Positions 50,242 to 60,105 are shown, counted from the stretch's first letter. The stretch: DNA of 64,000 nt from Streptococcus australis (GCF_901543175.1 NZ_LR594040.1:248001-312000), one strand, 5' to 3'. Program-made: numbers and translations. The notes: generated from the letters alone by a model not told the origin.

Positions 50242-51034
50242 ATTGATAGATGTAAAAGTCATTGTAGCAACACACAAGAAGGCTAGAATGCCTCACGATA
50301 ATACTCTTTATCTTCCAATACATGTTGGGAGAGAAGGAAAATCAGATATCGGTTTTATTGGAGATAATACTGGTGATAATATTTCATCTTTAAATCCATA
50401 TTATTGTGAATTAACAGGACTTTACTGGGCGTGGAAGAACTTAGACTGTGATTATCTAGGTTTGGTACACTATCGCCGTTATTTTACCAAAAGATCACAA
50501 AGATATTCAGATTATATCAGTATGGATGAAGTTATTTTATCTCGAGATGATTTAGATAATCTTCTTTTGACAAATGATGTTCTGGTTCCTAAGAAGAGGC
50601 GATATTATATTGAAACACTCTATTCTCACTATGCTCACACCTTGGATGGAAATCATCTTCATATTTCTCGTGATGTAATTAAAGAGTTAAGCCCAGAATA
50701 TTTAACGGCCTTTGATAAGGTCATGAAGCAACGTAGTGGTTACATGTTCAATATGTTTATTATGAAAAAAGATTTGGCAAATCAGTATTTTTCTTGGTTA
50801 TTTCCTATTTTAGACAAGATGTATGAGCAAATAGATGTATCCCAGTTAACACCGTTTGAAGCTAGGCTATTCGGTCGTGTTAGTGAATTATTATTTAATG
50901 TGTGGTTGAAACATAAGGACATTAAGCCAAAAGAGCTTCCATTTATGTATATGGAAAAGGTGGATTTGTTTGAAAAAGGGAAATCCTTCTTAATGGCAAA
51001 ATTTTTTGGAAAGAAGTATGGTCAGAGTTTTTAG
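50228..51034 (+). CDS. DUF4422 glycosyltransferase
   Basis: A 263-268 residue protein of the DUF4422 family (DVKVIVATHKK, YCELTGLYWAWKN, DYLGLVHYRRYF), which occurs in capsule clusters as a putative glycosyltransferase. There is no membrane helix. It probably adds the second sugar to the WchA product. Two starts are possible: ATG 50228, inside wchA, or TTG 50243, which has GGAG nine bases before it and fits the usual N-terminus better. Donor and linkage are unknown. Confidence 0.82.
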   Translation: MERSRLIDVKVIVATHKKARMPHDNTLYLPIHVGREGKSDIGFIGDNTGDNISSLNPYYCELTGLYWAWKNLDCDYLGLVHYRRYFTKRSQRYSDYISMDEVILSRDDLDNLLLTNDVLVPKKRRYYIETLYSHYAHTLDGNHLHISRDVIKELSPEYLTAFDKVMKQRSGYMFNMFIMKKDLANQYFSWLFPILDKMYEQIDVSQLTPFEARLFGRVSELLFNVWLKHKDIKPKELPFMYMEKVDLFEKGKSFLMAKFFGKKYGQSF

Positions 51035-51053
51035 ATAGGGATGAACAATAAGA

Positions 51054-52232
51054 ATGAAATTAATAGTAAAAATAAAGTATTTGCCAGAAATTTTAGCTCT
51101 TGTTGCGTTAGGGATATTTTTAATTATTTCAATATTAAGTGTGACTTTTTATGCTCAATATTTACCTAAAGAAGTTTATAAAATAGTGGTAGCTACTTTA
51201 CTCTTTCTTTTGTTTACAAAAGAGTCATTTAAAAGAAAGTATGATTACAAAACACTCATTGGATTATTTGCTACAATTTTACTTTACTTTATTATAGGGG
51301 AAATGGGCACTATCAATTCTAATATCGCAGTAGGTATATTGTTTATTTATGCTTTACGTGATATTCCGTTTAAAAATGTAGCGAAAATTGCTTTAGTGAC
51401 AAGTGTATGCTTGTTATTGTTTGTTATAATAAGTGCTAAATTGGGAGTTATACCTAATTATTTAGAGATTTCTGGGAGAGTCCGTAACTATTTGGGCTTT
51501 AGATATGCTTTATTTCCGTCGGCTCTGCTAATGAATGTAGTTGCTATTGTATTTTATTTAAAGCAAAATAGAATCTATTATTGGCAGTTGTTCTTGCTAG
51601 CTTTATCTGTTTATTGGGTATATGAACAGACTGATTCTCGTTTGACATTTTATAGTTCCTGTATACTGTTGATTTGCAATTTATTAATAAAGTGGTTTCC
51701 TGATCTTTTCTCTAAATTAGGACGTATGTTTAGTATTTTTAAATTTACCTTTATTGTAAATGCACTAGTGAGTTTTTGGATTTCATTTACTTATCTCAAT
51801 TCAACTAATGTTTTTGTTAATAATTTTCTTTATGAATTAAACTACATGTTAGGTAATCGTATATATTTGACGAATAAATCTCTGCAGCTATATGGCTTTG
51901 GTTTGTTTGGCCGACAAGTTGAATGGACTGGGAATGGTCTCACTACAGAGGGAGTAAAAATTTATCAGACGTATCTATATGTGGATAATTTGTATATGCA
52001 AATTTTACAAAAATACGGTTTGCTAATCCTAGTATTGATGATTATACTGTTAACCTTAACTTTGTTTAAAGTTATTAAGAGACGTCAATGGGTTCTTACT
52101 TTTATTTTGATATTGATGAGTTTCCATTCAATAATTGATGATTTGAATTTGTACCTTCAGTACAATATATTTTGGATTTTGATAGGAAGTTTAATATATT
52201 CTGATTATCAATCTTCCAGCGAAAGAGATTAA
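51054..52232 (+). CDS. wzy: Capsule repeat-unit polymerase Wzy
   Basis: A 392-residue very hydrophobic protein with about ten membrane helices and one larger extracytoplasmic loop (about residues 255-310, LNYMLGNRIYLTNKS onward). No soluble domain is present. It is the only polytopic candidate for the polymerase in the operon, because the other is Wzx. Its sequence is highly AT-rich compared with wzg-wchA, as usual for serotype-specific genes. Confidence 0.82.
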   Translation: MKLIVKIKYLPEILALVALGIFLIISILSVTFYAQYLPKEVYKIVVATLLFLLFTKESFKRKYDYKTLIGLFATILLYFIIGEMGTINSNIAVGILFIYALRDIPFKNVAKIALVTSVCLLLFVIISAKLGVIPNYLEISGRVRNYLGFRYALFPSALLMNVVAIVFYLKQNRIYYWQLFLLALSVYWVYEQTDSRLTFYSSCILLICNLLIKWFPDLFSKLGRMFSIFKFTFIVNALVSFWISFTYLNSTNVFVNNFLYELNYMLGNRIYLTNKSLQLYGFGLFGRQVEWTGNGLTTEGVKIYQTYLYVDNLYMQILQKYGLLILVLMIILLTLTLFKVIKRRQWVLTFILILMSFHSIIDDLNLYLQYNIFWILIGSLIYSDYQSSSERD

Positions 52233-52368
52233 ATGTTAGAGAATGATTCGTTTGAAAAAATAATATAATGGGAAATTAAGTAGTATTAGTCAGCTACAGA
52301 TTTAAGAGAATACTGAACAGGAGTACTATTATATATCGAATTGTATCGTTTTTACAGAGGAGAAAAGT
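52233..52368. other. Gap between wzy and licD in the capsule operon
   Basis: 136 bases in an otherwise close-packed operon. It contains an isolated TATAAT (52264-52269) without a -35 and only tiny reading frames. It may be a junction left by past gene loss or recombination. Confidence 0.4.
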
Positions 52369-53169
52369 ATGTCGGATATCAAAATTATTCAAAACAAGAT
52401 TCTGTCTATCTTGAAAGAATTTATTAATATTTGTGAAGAAAATAATTTGACCTACTATGCTCTAGGGGGAACATTGCTTGGAGCAGTACGTCACAAAGGA
52501 TTTATCCCTTGGGATGATGATATTGATATTGGCATGCCGAGGGAAGATTATGAAAAGTTTAAAAAAGTAGCTCCACGTTTATTACCAAGCTATTTAAAGA
52601 TAGTCAATAATCCTCTAAATCTCGATATAACTCAATTGGTCGATAAAAATGTGATTGTTAAATTTGCAAATTTGGAAAGCAATGTCTTTATCGATATTTT
52701 TCCTCTAGATGGTTATCCAGAAAAGGGGAGTTTTGCAGCTAAATTACATAGTTCTAGAGTGTTGTTTCAAAGAATGCTTTGTAAAATATCAGTTTTGGAC
52801 CAGCTTGAAGACAAAGATCGCGGAACCGTAGAGAATCTTATAGTTAAAATATCTAAAACGCTAAGAATCCAAAAGCTACTTCCAAAAGATGTCTTAGTAA
52901 AGAGTCTGCATAAACTTATTCAGAAATATGATTTTAAAACTTCTCGTTACGTTGGGAATGTTCTAGGTAGATATAGGGAGAGGGAAATAGTTCCGAGAGA
53001 GTATTTTAAAGAACCTGTTTCTCTTATTTTTGATGATACGATGATAAACTGTCCGACAAAGTACAAGGAATATTTAAGCGAAATCTACGGTGATTACATG
53101 AAATTACCACCAGTAGAAGATAGAGTAGCACATAATATAGAACTTATATCAGTAGGCGGTGCAGAGTGA
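52369..53169 (+). CDS. LicD-family phosphotransferase
   Basis: A 266-residue LicD protein with the nucleotidyl-transferase-like motif GGTLLGAVRHKGFIPWDDDI (about residues 33-52), followed by DIGMPREDYEKF. LicD enzymes transfer phosphocholine or alditol phosphates from CDP-activated donors to glycans. So the capsule repeat probably carries phosphocholine or another phosphodiester group. The donor-making genes are not in this cluster. GAGGAG precedes the ATG. Confidence 0.9.
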   Translation: MSDIKIIQNKILSILKEFINICEENNLTYYALGGTLLGAVRHKGFIPWDDDIDIGMPREDYEKFKKVAPRLLPSYLKIVNNPLNLDITQLVDKNVIVKFANLESNVFIDIFPLDGYPEKGSFAAKLHSSRVLFQRMLCKISVLDQLEDKDRGTVENLIVKISKTLRIQKLLPKDVLVKSLHKLIQKYDFKTSRYVGNVLGRYREREIVPREYFKEPVSLIFDDTMINCPTKYKEYLSEIYGDYMKLPPVEDRVAHNIELISVGGAE

Positions 53170-53184
53170 AGGGTAGGATAAAAA

Positions 53185-54288
53185 TTGTCAAAAAAAATAT
53201 GTATTGTGAAATGGAGTATTGATAGAACGGATGGAGGCCTGAAAGTAGCAACCAGCCTTTCGAATGAACTATCAGAAATGTATGAAGTGCATTTACTATC
53301 CATGATTTCCACAGAAACAAATTTTTTTCCAGTAAAAGATTCAGTTAAATATAGAAATTTATCACATAAAAAAATTTCTATGGGTAAGAATTTTCTTTCC
53401 GCTGTTATGTTACTAAGGAGTTATTTGACAGAGCAAGGTATCGATATTGTTTTTGGTATCGGAATGAGTATGAATACAGTAGGTGTAGTAAGTACTCTTG
53501 GTTTAAAAACAAAATTTATTTCTTGTGACCACACAAACTCAATAGTTGATATTGATACTAAAGTTAAGAAGTTCCAAAGATATGTTGGGGCAAAATTTGC
53601 AAATAAGATTATTACTCTCACGCAAGAAGATCGTAGAAATTACATAAAACAATACGGTATTTCTGAGACAAAGACTGCTTATATTTATAATTGGAAAGAA
53701 GATGATCTATCTAATGTGACTTATAACGATGAGTCAACTAAGATTGTAACAGTTGGTCGTTTTGATTATCAAAAAGGATATGATTATCTTGTTCAAGTCG
53801 CGAAAAAAGTGTTAGCTAAAAGGTCTGAATGGACTTGGGAAATCTACGGTTCTGGCAATCAAGATGAAGTAGACAAAATCCGGGAACTAATCAAGGAAAA
53901 CGATTTGCAGGATAAATTGTTCATTAAAGGACTAGAAAAAAATCAGGATCTAATATATGGGGATAAAGGGATTTACGTCATGACTTCTCGTTACGAGGGT
54001 TTACCCTTGGTATTGTTAGAAGCTCAGCAATACAATCTTCCTATTGTTAGTTTCAGTTGTCCGACAGGACCTAATGAGATTGTTGAAGATAGGGTTAATG
54101 GTTATCTGATCGATTGTTATGATGTAGAAGAGATGTCTAATAGATTATTAGAACTAATGAATGGTAAGGAGCTAAGAAATCGTTTTTCATCTCATGCCAA
54201 AGATAACATGGAAAAATTTAATAAAGACCGAATTATACATCAGTGGATAGATTTGATAGAAGAAGTATCAGGGGGAAAAAATGTCTAA
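53185..54288 (+). CDS. Glycosyltransferase family 4
   Basis: A 367-residue GT-B fold enzyme. The C-terminal half has the family 4 pattern: KIVTVGRFDYQKGYDYLVQV, IYGSGNQDEVDKI and the nucleotide-sugar motif SRYEGLPLVLLEA (E-x7-E). It starts with TTG at 53185, with AGGAT eight bases upstream; no ATG fits the N-terminal Rossmann segment KICIVKWSIDRTDGGLK. It overlaps the next gene by 8 bp. Sugar specificity is unknown. Confidence 0.87.
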   Translation: MSKKICIVKWSIDRTDGGLKVATSLSNELSEMYEVHLLSMISTETNFFPVKDSVKYRNLSHKKISMGKNFLSAVMLLRSYLTEQGIDIVFGIGMSMNTVGVVSTLGLKTKFISCDHTNSIVDIDTKVKKFQRYVGAKFANKIITLTQEDRRNYIKQYGISETKTAYIYNWKEDDLSNVTYNDESTKIVTVGRFDYQKGYDYLVQVAKKVLAKRSEWTWEIYGSGNQDEVDKIRELIKENDLQDKLFIKGLEKNQDLIYGDKGIYVMTSRYEGLPLVLLEAQQYNLPIVSFSCPTGPNEIVEDRVNGYLIDCYDVEEMSNRLLELMNGKELRNRFSSHAKDNMEKFNKDRIIHQWIDLIEEVSGGKNV

Positions 54289-55297
54289 CAAAATACTGAC
54301 GATTACTGTGCCAACCTATAATATTGAAAACTATATTGGTAAATGTATAGAATCATTTAAAGCTGTAAATCCTGACTATTACAGTGATTTTGAAGTGTTA
54401 ATCATTAATGATGGAAGTACTGATAATTCTGTACAAGTTGTTGAGAATTTAATGGAAGGCAGCAATTTAGATTTAAGAATTATCACAAAAGAAAATGGAG
54501 GCCATGGCTCAACAATTAATCGTGGGATTAAAGAAGCAAATGGAAAATATTTTAAAGTCATTGATGGGGATGATTGGATCAATGTTCCAGAATTTGAAAG
54601 CTTATTGGATAAATTAAGAGAGATTAACACTGATTTAGTTATTTCTGACTATACAGAGCAGCATGTATATAATAATAGTACGGTGCTTAAGGAGTTCTCT
54701 TCTTATCTGTTCCCAAATCAAGAGACGAGAGGTATCCCTACTAAGTGGACACCTATGCATGCTCTGGTCTATAAAACAAGTATCTTGAAGGATAATGCTA
54801 TTACGATTAGTGAAAATACATTTTATGTCGACCAAGAGTATACAATGCTCCCACTTCAATTTGTAGAAAATTACATTTATTATAAGTTGGATATTTATCA
54901 GTACTTCTTGGGTAGAGCTGATCAGAGTATGAATATTGCTGTGATGAAAAAGAGAGCCGATCACCATGAGAGAGTAACTAAAAGAATCTTAGACTTATAT
55001 AAAGAAATCCATGTAAAAAATACGGAATTAGAGAAGGTTGTCAGTGACTCTTTGCAGTATCTGGTTAATATGCAAAACATGTTGTATGTTATGAATAATG
55101 AGCTTGAAAAAGTATATAACCTGTTTTCGTATGCAGAAAAAAATGGTTTCAAATTCAAATTTGAAACGGATACAAAGACTTCTAATTTACTTTACATCAA
55201 TTATAAAACAAAGTATCTTTTTAACATTGTTATTAAAAATCTAGTTAAAAGAAAAGCAAATAGTCTAGAAAAAGAATTTCAAGAGAAGGGATTTTGA
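54281..55297 (+). CDS. Glycosyltransferase family 2
   Basis: A 338-residue GT-A fold enzyme: ILTITVPTYNIENYIGKCI at the N-terminus, EVLIINDGSTDNS, and the metal-binding DGDDWIN near residue 95. Some family members of this type transfer galactofuranose, and glf lies downstream, but the link is only suggestive. The ribosome binding site AGGGGG lies in the end of the preceding gene. Confidence 0.87.
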   Translation: MSNKILTITVPTYNIENYIGKCIESFKAVNPDYYSDFEVLIINDGSTDNSVQVVENLMEGSNLDLRIITKENGGHGSTINRGIKEANGKYFKVIDGDDWINVPEFESLLDKLREINTDLVISDYTEQHVYNNSTVLKEFSSYLFPNQETRGIPTKWTPMHALVYKTSILKDNAITISENTFYVDQEYTMLPLQFVENYIYYKLDIYQYFLGRADQSMNIAVMKKRADHHERVTKRILDLYKEIHVKNTELEKVVSDSLQYLVNMQNMLYVMNNELEKVYNLFSYAEKNGFKFKFETDTKTSNLLYINYKTKYLFNIVIKNLVKRKANSLEKEFQEKGF

Positions 55298-55401
55298 TGA
55301 AATATGCCAGGGAGCGAAATAAAGCATCAATTTCTTCTGAGGAAATTCATGGATGAATTAAATATAACGTTTCAGACTGTGTTCAAGAGGAGAGTGCAGG
55401 T
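55298..55401. other. Gap between the GT2 gene and wzx
   Basis: 104 bases. A 19-codon frame (55297-55356) starts on the stop of the GT2 gene and ends in TGA; nothing is recognised in it. It may be the remnant of a lost gene. GAGGAGAG near the end serves wzx. Confidence 0.4.
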
Positions 55402-56817
55402 ATGAAAGTACTAAAAAACTACGCCTACAATCTTTCTTATCAATTGTTGGTAATTATACTTCCGATTATTACGACTCCCTATGTGACACGGGTCTTTTCT
55501 TCGAATGATCTAGGGACATATGGTTATTTTAACTCCATCGTTACTTATTTTATCCTCTTAGCAACGCTAGGGGTTGCTAACTATGGGACCAAGGTCATTT
55601 CAGGGCATCGCAAGGAAATTGAAAAAAACTTTTGGGGAATCTACTCTCTGCAATTAGGTGCAACAGTCCTTTCTCTAACCTTGTATGGTCTTCTTTGTCT
55701 AACTCTTCCCTTTATGCAAAATCCAGTAGCCTACATTCTAGGCTTGGCTTTGGTTTCTAAAGGATTAGATATATCCTGGCTTTTTCAAGGGCTAGAGGAT
55801 TTTCGAAAGATTACTGTTCGAAATATCACAGTCAAACTCGTTGGTGTAATCTCTATCTTCCTCTTTGTCAAATCTGCGGATGACCTGTACCTCTATGTCT
55901 TTTTGCTAACCATATTTGAACTCTTGGGGCAGCTAAGTATGTGGTTGCCTGCTCGTGAGTTTATTGGTAGACCTCATTTTGATTTAGAATATGCTAAGCA
56001 TCATTTGAAACCCGTTATATTATTGTTTCTTCCTCAAGTAGCTATTTCTTTGTATGTTACCTTAGATCGTACCATGCTAGGAGCCCTAGCTTCTACAAAT
56101 GATGTAGGGATCTATGATCAGGCGCTTAAATTGGTGAATATTCTATTAACCTTGGTAACATCATTAGGAAGTGTTATGTTGCCTCGAGTAGCTAACTTAT
56201 TGGCAACAGGAGATCATAGAGCAGTCAATAAGATGCATGAGATGGCTTTCTTGATTTATAATTTAGTTATTTTTCCTATTATATCCGGAATGTTAATTGT
56301 CAATGATGATTTTGTTCAATTTTTCCTTGGGCAAGACTTTCAAGATGCACGTTATGCAATTGCCATTATGATTTTCCGCATGTTCTTTATCGGTTGGACC
56401 AATATTATGGGAATTCAAATTTTGATTCCACACAGTAAAAATAAGGAATTTATGGTTTCAACAACAGCTCCCGCAATTATCAGTGTAGGTTTGAACCTGC
56501 TATTCCTTCCTAAACTTGGTTATATCGGAGCAGCTATTGTCTCTGTTTTAACAGAAGCGCTAGTATGGGCAATTCAATTGTTCTTTACTCGTAAATACTT
56601 AAAGGAAGTTTCAATCATTGGATCTATGACAAAAATTATTCTAGCATCAGCTATCATGTATGGTATTTTGCTTGGCTCAAAAACATTTATACAGTTTTCA
56701 CCAACCATAAATGTTTTAGTGTTTGTGGTGCTTGGTGGAATCATTTACCTTTTTTTGATTCTATCTCTGAAAGTGGTAGATGTGACAGAATTAAAACAAA
56801 TGATTAGGAAAAATTAG
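55402..56817 (+). CDS. wzx: Capsule repeat-unit flippase Wzx
   Basis: The 471-residue polysaccharide flippase has 12-14 membrane helices and the family start YNLSYQLLVIILPIITTPYV. The region FRKITVRNITVKLVGVISIF is also typical. It moves lipid-linked repeat units across the membrane for Wzy. Base composition here is closer to the genome average than in the genes on either side. Confidence 0.92.
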   Translation: MKVLKNYAYNLSYQLLVIILPIITTPYVTRVFSSNDLGTYGYFNSIVTYFILLATLGVANYGTKVISGHRKEIEKNFWGIYSLQLGATVLSLTLYGLLCLTLPFMQNPVAYILGLALVSKGLDISWLFQGLEDFRKITVRNITVKLVGVISIFLFVKSADDLYLYVFLLTIFELLGQLSMWLPAREFIGRPHFDLEYAKHHLKPVILLFLPQVAISLYVTLDRTMLGALASTNDVGIYDQALKLVNILLTLVTSLGSVMLPRVANLLATGDHRAVNKMHEMAFLIYNLVIFPIISGMLIVNDDFVQFFLGQDFQDARYAIAIMIFRMFFIGWTNIMGIQILIPHSKNKEFMVSTTAPAIISVGLNLLFLPKLGYIGAAIVSVLTEALVWAIQLFFTRKYLKEVSIIGSMTKIILASAIMYGILLGSKTFIQFSPTINVLVFVVLGGIIYLFLILSLKVVDVTELKQMIRKN

Positions 56818-56818
56818 A

Positions 56819-57817
56819 ATGCGCAAATATCGAAATATTAATTTAGATCTATTAAAAGTACTTGCATGTGTTGGAGTTGTTCTACTTCATACAACGATGG
56901 GTGGGTTTAAAGAGACAGGTTCATGGAATCTTTTGACATATTTATATTACTTAGGAACCTATTCTATCCCTCTATTTTTTATGGTCAATGGTTATTTATT
57001 GTTAGGAAAGAGAGAGATTACCTATTCTTACATACTGCAGAAAGTAAAATGGATTCTAATAACAGTGTCGTCATGGACCTTTATCGTCTGGCTGTTTAAA
57101 AGAGACTTTACAGAGAACTTAATTAAAAAAATTGTAGGTTCTTTAATACAAAAAGGTTATTTTTTTCAGTTTTGGTTTTTCGGAGCCTTAATGATCATTT
57201 ATATATGTTTGCCGATTTTGAAAAAAATTCTAAATTCAAAAAGAAGTTATTTATACAGTATATCTTTATTGGTAGTTATTGGTCTGATTTTTGAGTTGAC
57301 CAATATTGTACTTGAAATGCCAATTCAAACATATGTTCTACAAACCTTTAGATTATGGACTTGGCTTTTCTATTATCTTTTAGGTGGTTTTATAGCTCAC
57401 TTTGATATAGATATTATCAAAAATAGGTTTAAGAGATGGATGAAAGTAGTTGTAGTACTTTTATTCTTGATTTCGCCTTTAATATTATTTTTCATAGCGA
57501 AGACTGCATACCATAATCTTTTTGCTGAATATTTTTATGATATTTTATTTGTAAAAGTTGTAAGCTTGGGAATTTTTCTAACTATACTCACGCTTACTTT
57601 AAATGAAAAACGGAGCGGATGTATCGTTTCCCTTTCTAATCAAACTATGGGAGTTTTTATAATACACACATATATTATGAAGGTATGGGAAAAACTATTT
57701 GGTTTTGGTTTCGTAGGATCATATTTACTTTTTGCTATATTTACTTTAAGTGTTAGTTTTATTATTGTTGGAATGTTAATGAAAATTCCTTATTTCAATC
57801 GAATCGTTAAATTATAA
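56819..57817 (+). CDS. Acyltransferase family 3 membrane protein 1
   Basis: A 332-residue protein with about ten membrane helices of the acyltransferase 3 family: N-terminal NINLDLLKVLACVGVVLLHT with the conserved His, and IPLFFMVNGYLL. Such proteins O-acetylate polysaccharides. It starts one base after wzx. The sugar it modifies is not predictable. Confidence 0.87.
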   Translation: MRKYRNINLDLLKVLACVGVVLLHTTMGGFKETGSWNLLTYLYYLGTYSIPLFFMVNGYLLLGKREITYSYILQKVKWILITVSSWTFIVWLFKRDFTENLIKKIVGSLIQKGYFFQFWFFGALMIIYICLPILKKILNSKRSYLYSISLLVVIGLIFELTNIVLEMPIQTYVLQTFRLWTWLFYYLLGGFIAHFDIDIIKNRFKRWMKVVVVLLFLISPLILFFIAKTAYHNLFAEYFYDILFVKVVSLGIFLTILTLTLNEKRSGCIVSLSNQTMGVFIIHTYIMKVWEKLFGFGFVGSYLLFAIFTLSVSFIIVGMLMKIPYFNRIVKL

Positions 57818-57831
57818 ATAGGAGATTTAAT

Positions 57832-58941
57832 ATGTACGACTATTTAATCGTTGGAGCTGGTTTGTCTGGAGCTATTTTTGCTCACGAAGCTACAAAATGT
57901 GGAAAAAAAGTAAAAGTGATTGATAAACGCGATCACATTGGAGGGAACATCTACTGTGAAAATGTAGAAGGTATCAATGTCCATAAATATGGTGCCCATA
58001 TCTTCCATACGTCTAATAAAAAAGTTTGGGATTATGTCAATCAATTCGCTGAATTTAACAACTATATCAACTCACCTGTCGCAAACTACAAAGGAAGTCT
58101 TTATAATCTTCCTTTCAATATGAATACCTTCTATGCTATGTGGGGCACAAAAACTCCACAAGAAGTGAAGAATAAGATTGCTGAGCAAACGGCTCATATG
58201 AAGGATGTTGAGCCGAAAAATCTGGAAGAACAAGCTATCAAGTTGATTGGTCCGGATATCTATGAAAAGTTGATCAAGGGCTATACTGAAAAGCAGTGGG
58301 GGCGCTCAGCAACGGAACTTCCTCCATTTATCATTAAACGCCTTCCAGTTCGTCTAACATTTGATAATAACTATTTTAACGACCGTTACCAAGGAATTCC
58401 TATTGGTGGTTATAATGTGATTATCGAAAATATGCTTAAAGACGTTGAAGTTGAGCTTGGTGTTGATTTCTTTGCTCACCGTGAAGAGTTGGAAGCATCT
58501 GCTAACAAAGTTGTCTTTACAGGAATGATCGACCAATATTTTGACTACAAACACGGAGAGTTAGAATACCGTAGCCTTCGTTTTGAACATGAAACCTTAG
58601 ACGAGGAAAATTATCAAGGAAATGCTGTAGTGAACTATACAGAGCGTGAGATTCCTTATACTCGTATCATCGAACACAAGCATTTCGAATATGGAACGCA
58701 ACCAAAGACAGTTATCACGCGTGAATATCCGGCTGATTGGAAACGTGGGGATGAGCCCTACTATCCGATCAACGATGAGAAAAATAATGCTATGTTTGCT
58801 AAGTATCAAGAGGAAGCAGCGCAGAATGATAAAGTTATCTTTTGTGGGCGCTTAGCAGATTATAAATATTACGATATGCATGTGGTGATTGAACGAGCGC
58901 TTGAAGTTGTGGAGAAAGAGTTAGGATATGACAAAAAGTAG
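57832..58941 (+). CDS. glf: UDP-galactopyranose mutase
   Basis: The 369-residue flavoenzyme interconverts UDP-galactopyranose and UDP-galactofuranose. The FAD-binding start DYLIVGAGLSGAIFAHEA (residues 3-20), VHKYGAHIFHTSNKKVW and GYTEKQWGRSATELP are all present, as is the C-terminal GRLADYKYYDMHVVI. It implies galactofuranose in the capsule repeat. Base composition is less AT-rich than in its neighbours. Confidence 0.97.
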   Translation: MYDYLIVGAGLSGAIFAHEATKCGKKVKVIDKRDHIGGNIYCENVEGINVHKYGAHIFHTSNKKVWDYVNQFAEFNNYINSPVANYKGSLYNLPFNMNTFYAMWGTKTPQEVKNKIAEQTAHMKDVEPKNLEEQAIKLIGPDIYEKLIKGYTEKQWGRSATELPPFIIKRLPVRLTFDNNYFNDRYQGIPIGGYNVIIENMLKDVEVELGVDFFAHREELEASANKVVFTGMIDQYFDYKHGELEYRSLRFEHETLDEENYQGNAVVNYTEREIPYTRIIEHKHFEYGTQPKTVITREYPADWKRGDEPYYPINDEKNNAMFAKYQEEAAQNDKVIFCGRLADYKYYDMHVVIERALEVVEKELGYDKK

Positions 58942-59956
58942 AATCAATTGGATAGATTTTGGAAAAGGCTTTTCCATATTTTTAGTCTTAGTAGGACATG
59001 TGTTGCTTGGACTGTATCAATCGGAAAAATTTCTCACAGCAAACAACATACTATCATTGTTGGTAGCACAAGTCTACATATTTCATATACCAGTATTTTT
59101 TGCCTTATCAGGATACTTTTTCAAACCCATATCTGATTTGAAAGAGTTCTGGCAATATGCTAAAAAGAAGACAATTGTTTTTGGTCTGCCATATATTTTC
59201 TATTCGATCATTCACTTTGGTCTTCAAAAAGTTGCAGGGGCATCTGTTCGTGTTCCTACAACCATATCTGATTTGCTAAATATCTATAAAGATCCTCTTG
59301 GGGTTTCGTGGTATTTATATATACTCTGGTCGATTTTGATAATCTATGGATTAGTATCTATTTTTATCAAAAATCGTAGAATTTTACTTTTGATAAGTAT
59401 TTTTGCTTATTGTTTAACCCTATTTGTTCAAACAGATATTTATATTATTCAGAGAACGCTGGTTTGGGGGATTTGCTTCTTTCTTGGTAGTGTGTTGAGT
59501 GAAATTTATTTTAATAAAATTAATTTGAAAAAATTTCTTTTTTTCTTTGTGCTATTTGATTTTATTTATATGTTCGCTTGGTTCTTGTTTTATGAAGTAG
59601 GGTCTAAGAAGGATTATGTAAGCTATAGTAACCCAGGTTTGTGGGGGATTGCTTTTATTGTCTGTGTATTAGCTGCTTTTGTGATTTTTCCTAAAATGGA
59701 GAAAAATTTTCCTAAAACTTTCCTATATTTCACTAAATACGGGAAAGATAGTTTAGGTATCTATATTCTTCATGCACCAATTTGTAGCATGATTCGGATT
59801 CTAATGTTGAAAGTGGGAATAAACTCAGTTTTTCTTCACGTTGTTGTTGGGATTGTCTTAGGCTGGTATTTATCCATACTAGCAACTTATATATTGAAAA
59901 AAATTCCATTTTTGAATATTGTTTTATTACCACAGAAGTATATTAAATTAAAATAA
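58928..59956 (+). CDS. Acyltransferase family 3 membrane protein 2
   Basis: A 342-residue protein with about ten membrane helices and the acyltransferase 3 start RINWIDFGKGFSIFLVLVGH; FHIPVFFALSGYFF follows. It overlaps glf by 14 bp and is the last capsule gene before aliA. Two such enzymes suggest two acetylation sites, unless one is inactive. Confidence 0.87.
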   Translation: MTKSRINWIDFGKGFSIFLVLVGHVLLGLYQSEKFLTANNILSLLVAQVYIFHIPVFFALSGYFFKPISDLKEFWQYAKKKTIVFGLPYIFYSIIHFGLQKVAGASVRVPTTISDLLNIYKDPLGVSWYLYILWSILIIYGLVSIFIKNRRILLLISIFAYCLTLFVQTDIYIIQRTLVWGICFFLGSVLSEIYFNKINLKKFLFFFVLFDFIYMFAWFLFYEVGSKKDYVSYSNPGLWGIAFIVCVLAAFVIFPKMEKNFPKTFLYFTKYGKDSLGIYILHAPICSMIRILMLKVGINSVFLHVVVGIVLGWYLSILATYILKKIPFLNIVLLPQKYIKLK

Positions 59957-59999
59957 ATTATTTTGGCTTTATAATGTGGCTCTTTGCCAGCTAACATCT

Positions 60000-60029
60000 G
60001 GAGAGGACAATCACTGTCTTCTCCTTTTT
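60000..60029 (+). terminator. Terminator of the capsule operon
   Basis: GGAGAGGACA, five-base loop, TGTCTTCTCC (one G-U pair) and a T tract. Confidence 0.85.
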
Positions 60030-60058
60030 GTTTTTTCAGAATATACCAAATTAACACA

Positions 60059-60073
60059 AAAATTCTGAAAATT
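60059..60073. promoter_or_regulatory. CodY box upstream of aliA
   Basis: AAAATTCTGAAAATT matches the CodY consensus at 13 of 15 positions, four bases upstream of the aliA -35. Confidence 0.7.
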
Positions 60074-60076
60074 CTG

Positions 60077-60105
60077 TTGACATCTTTTTGAAAAGAGTCT
60101 ATAAT
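60077..60105 (+). promoter_or_regulatory. Promoter of aliA
   Basis: Perfect TTGACA (60077-60082), 17 bp spacer, perfect TATAAT (60100-60105). Confidence 0.9.
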
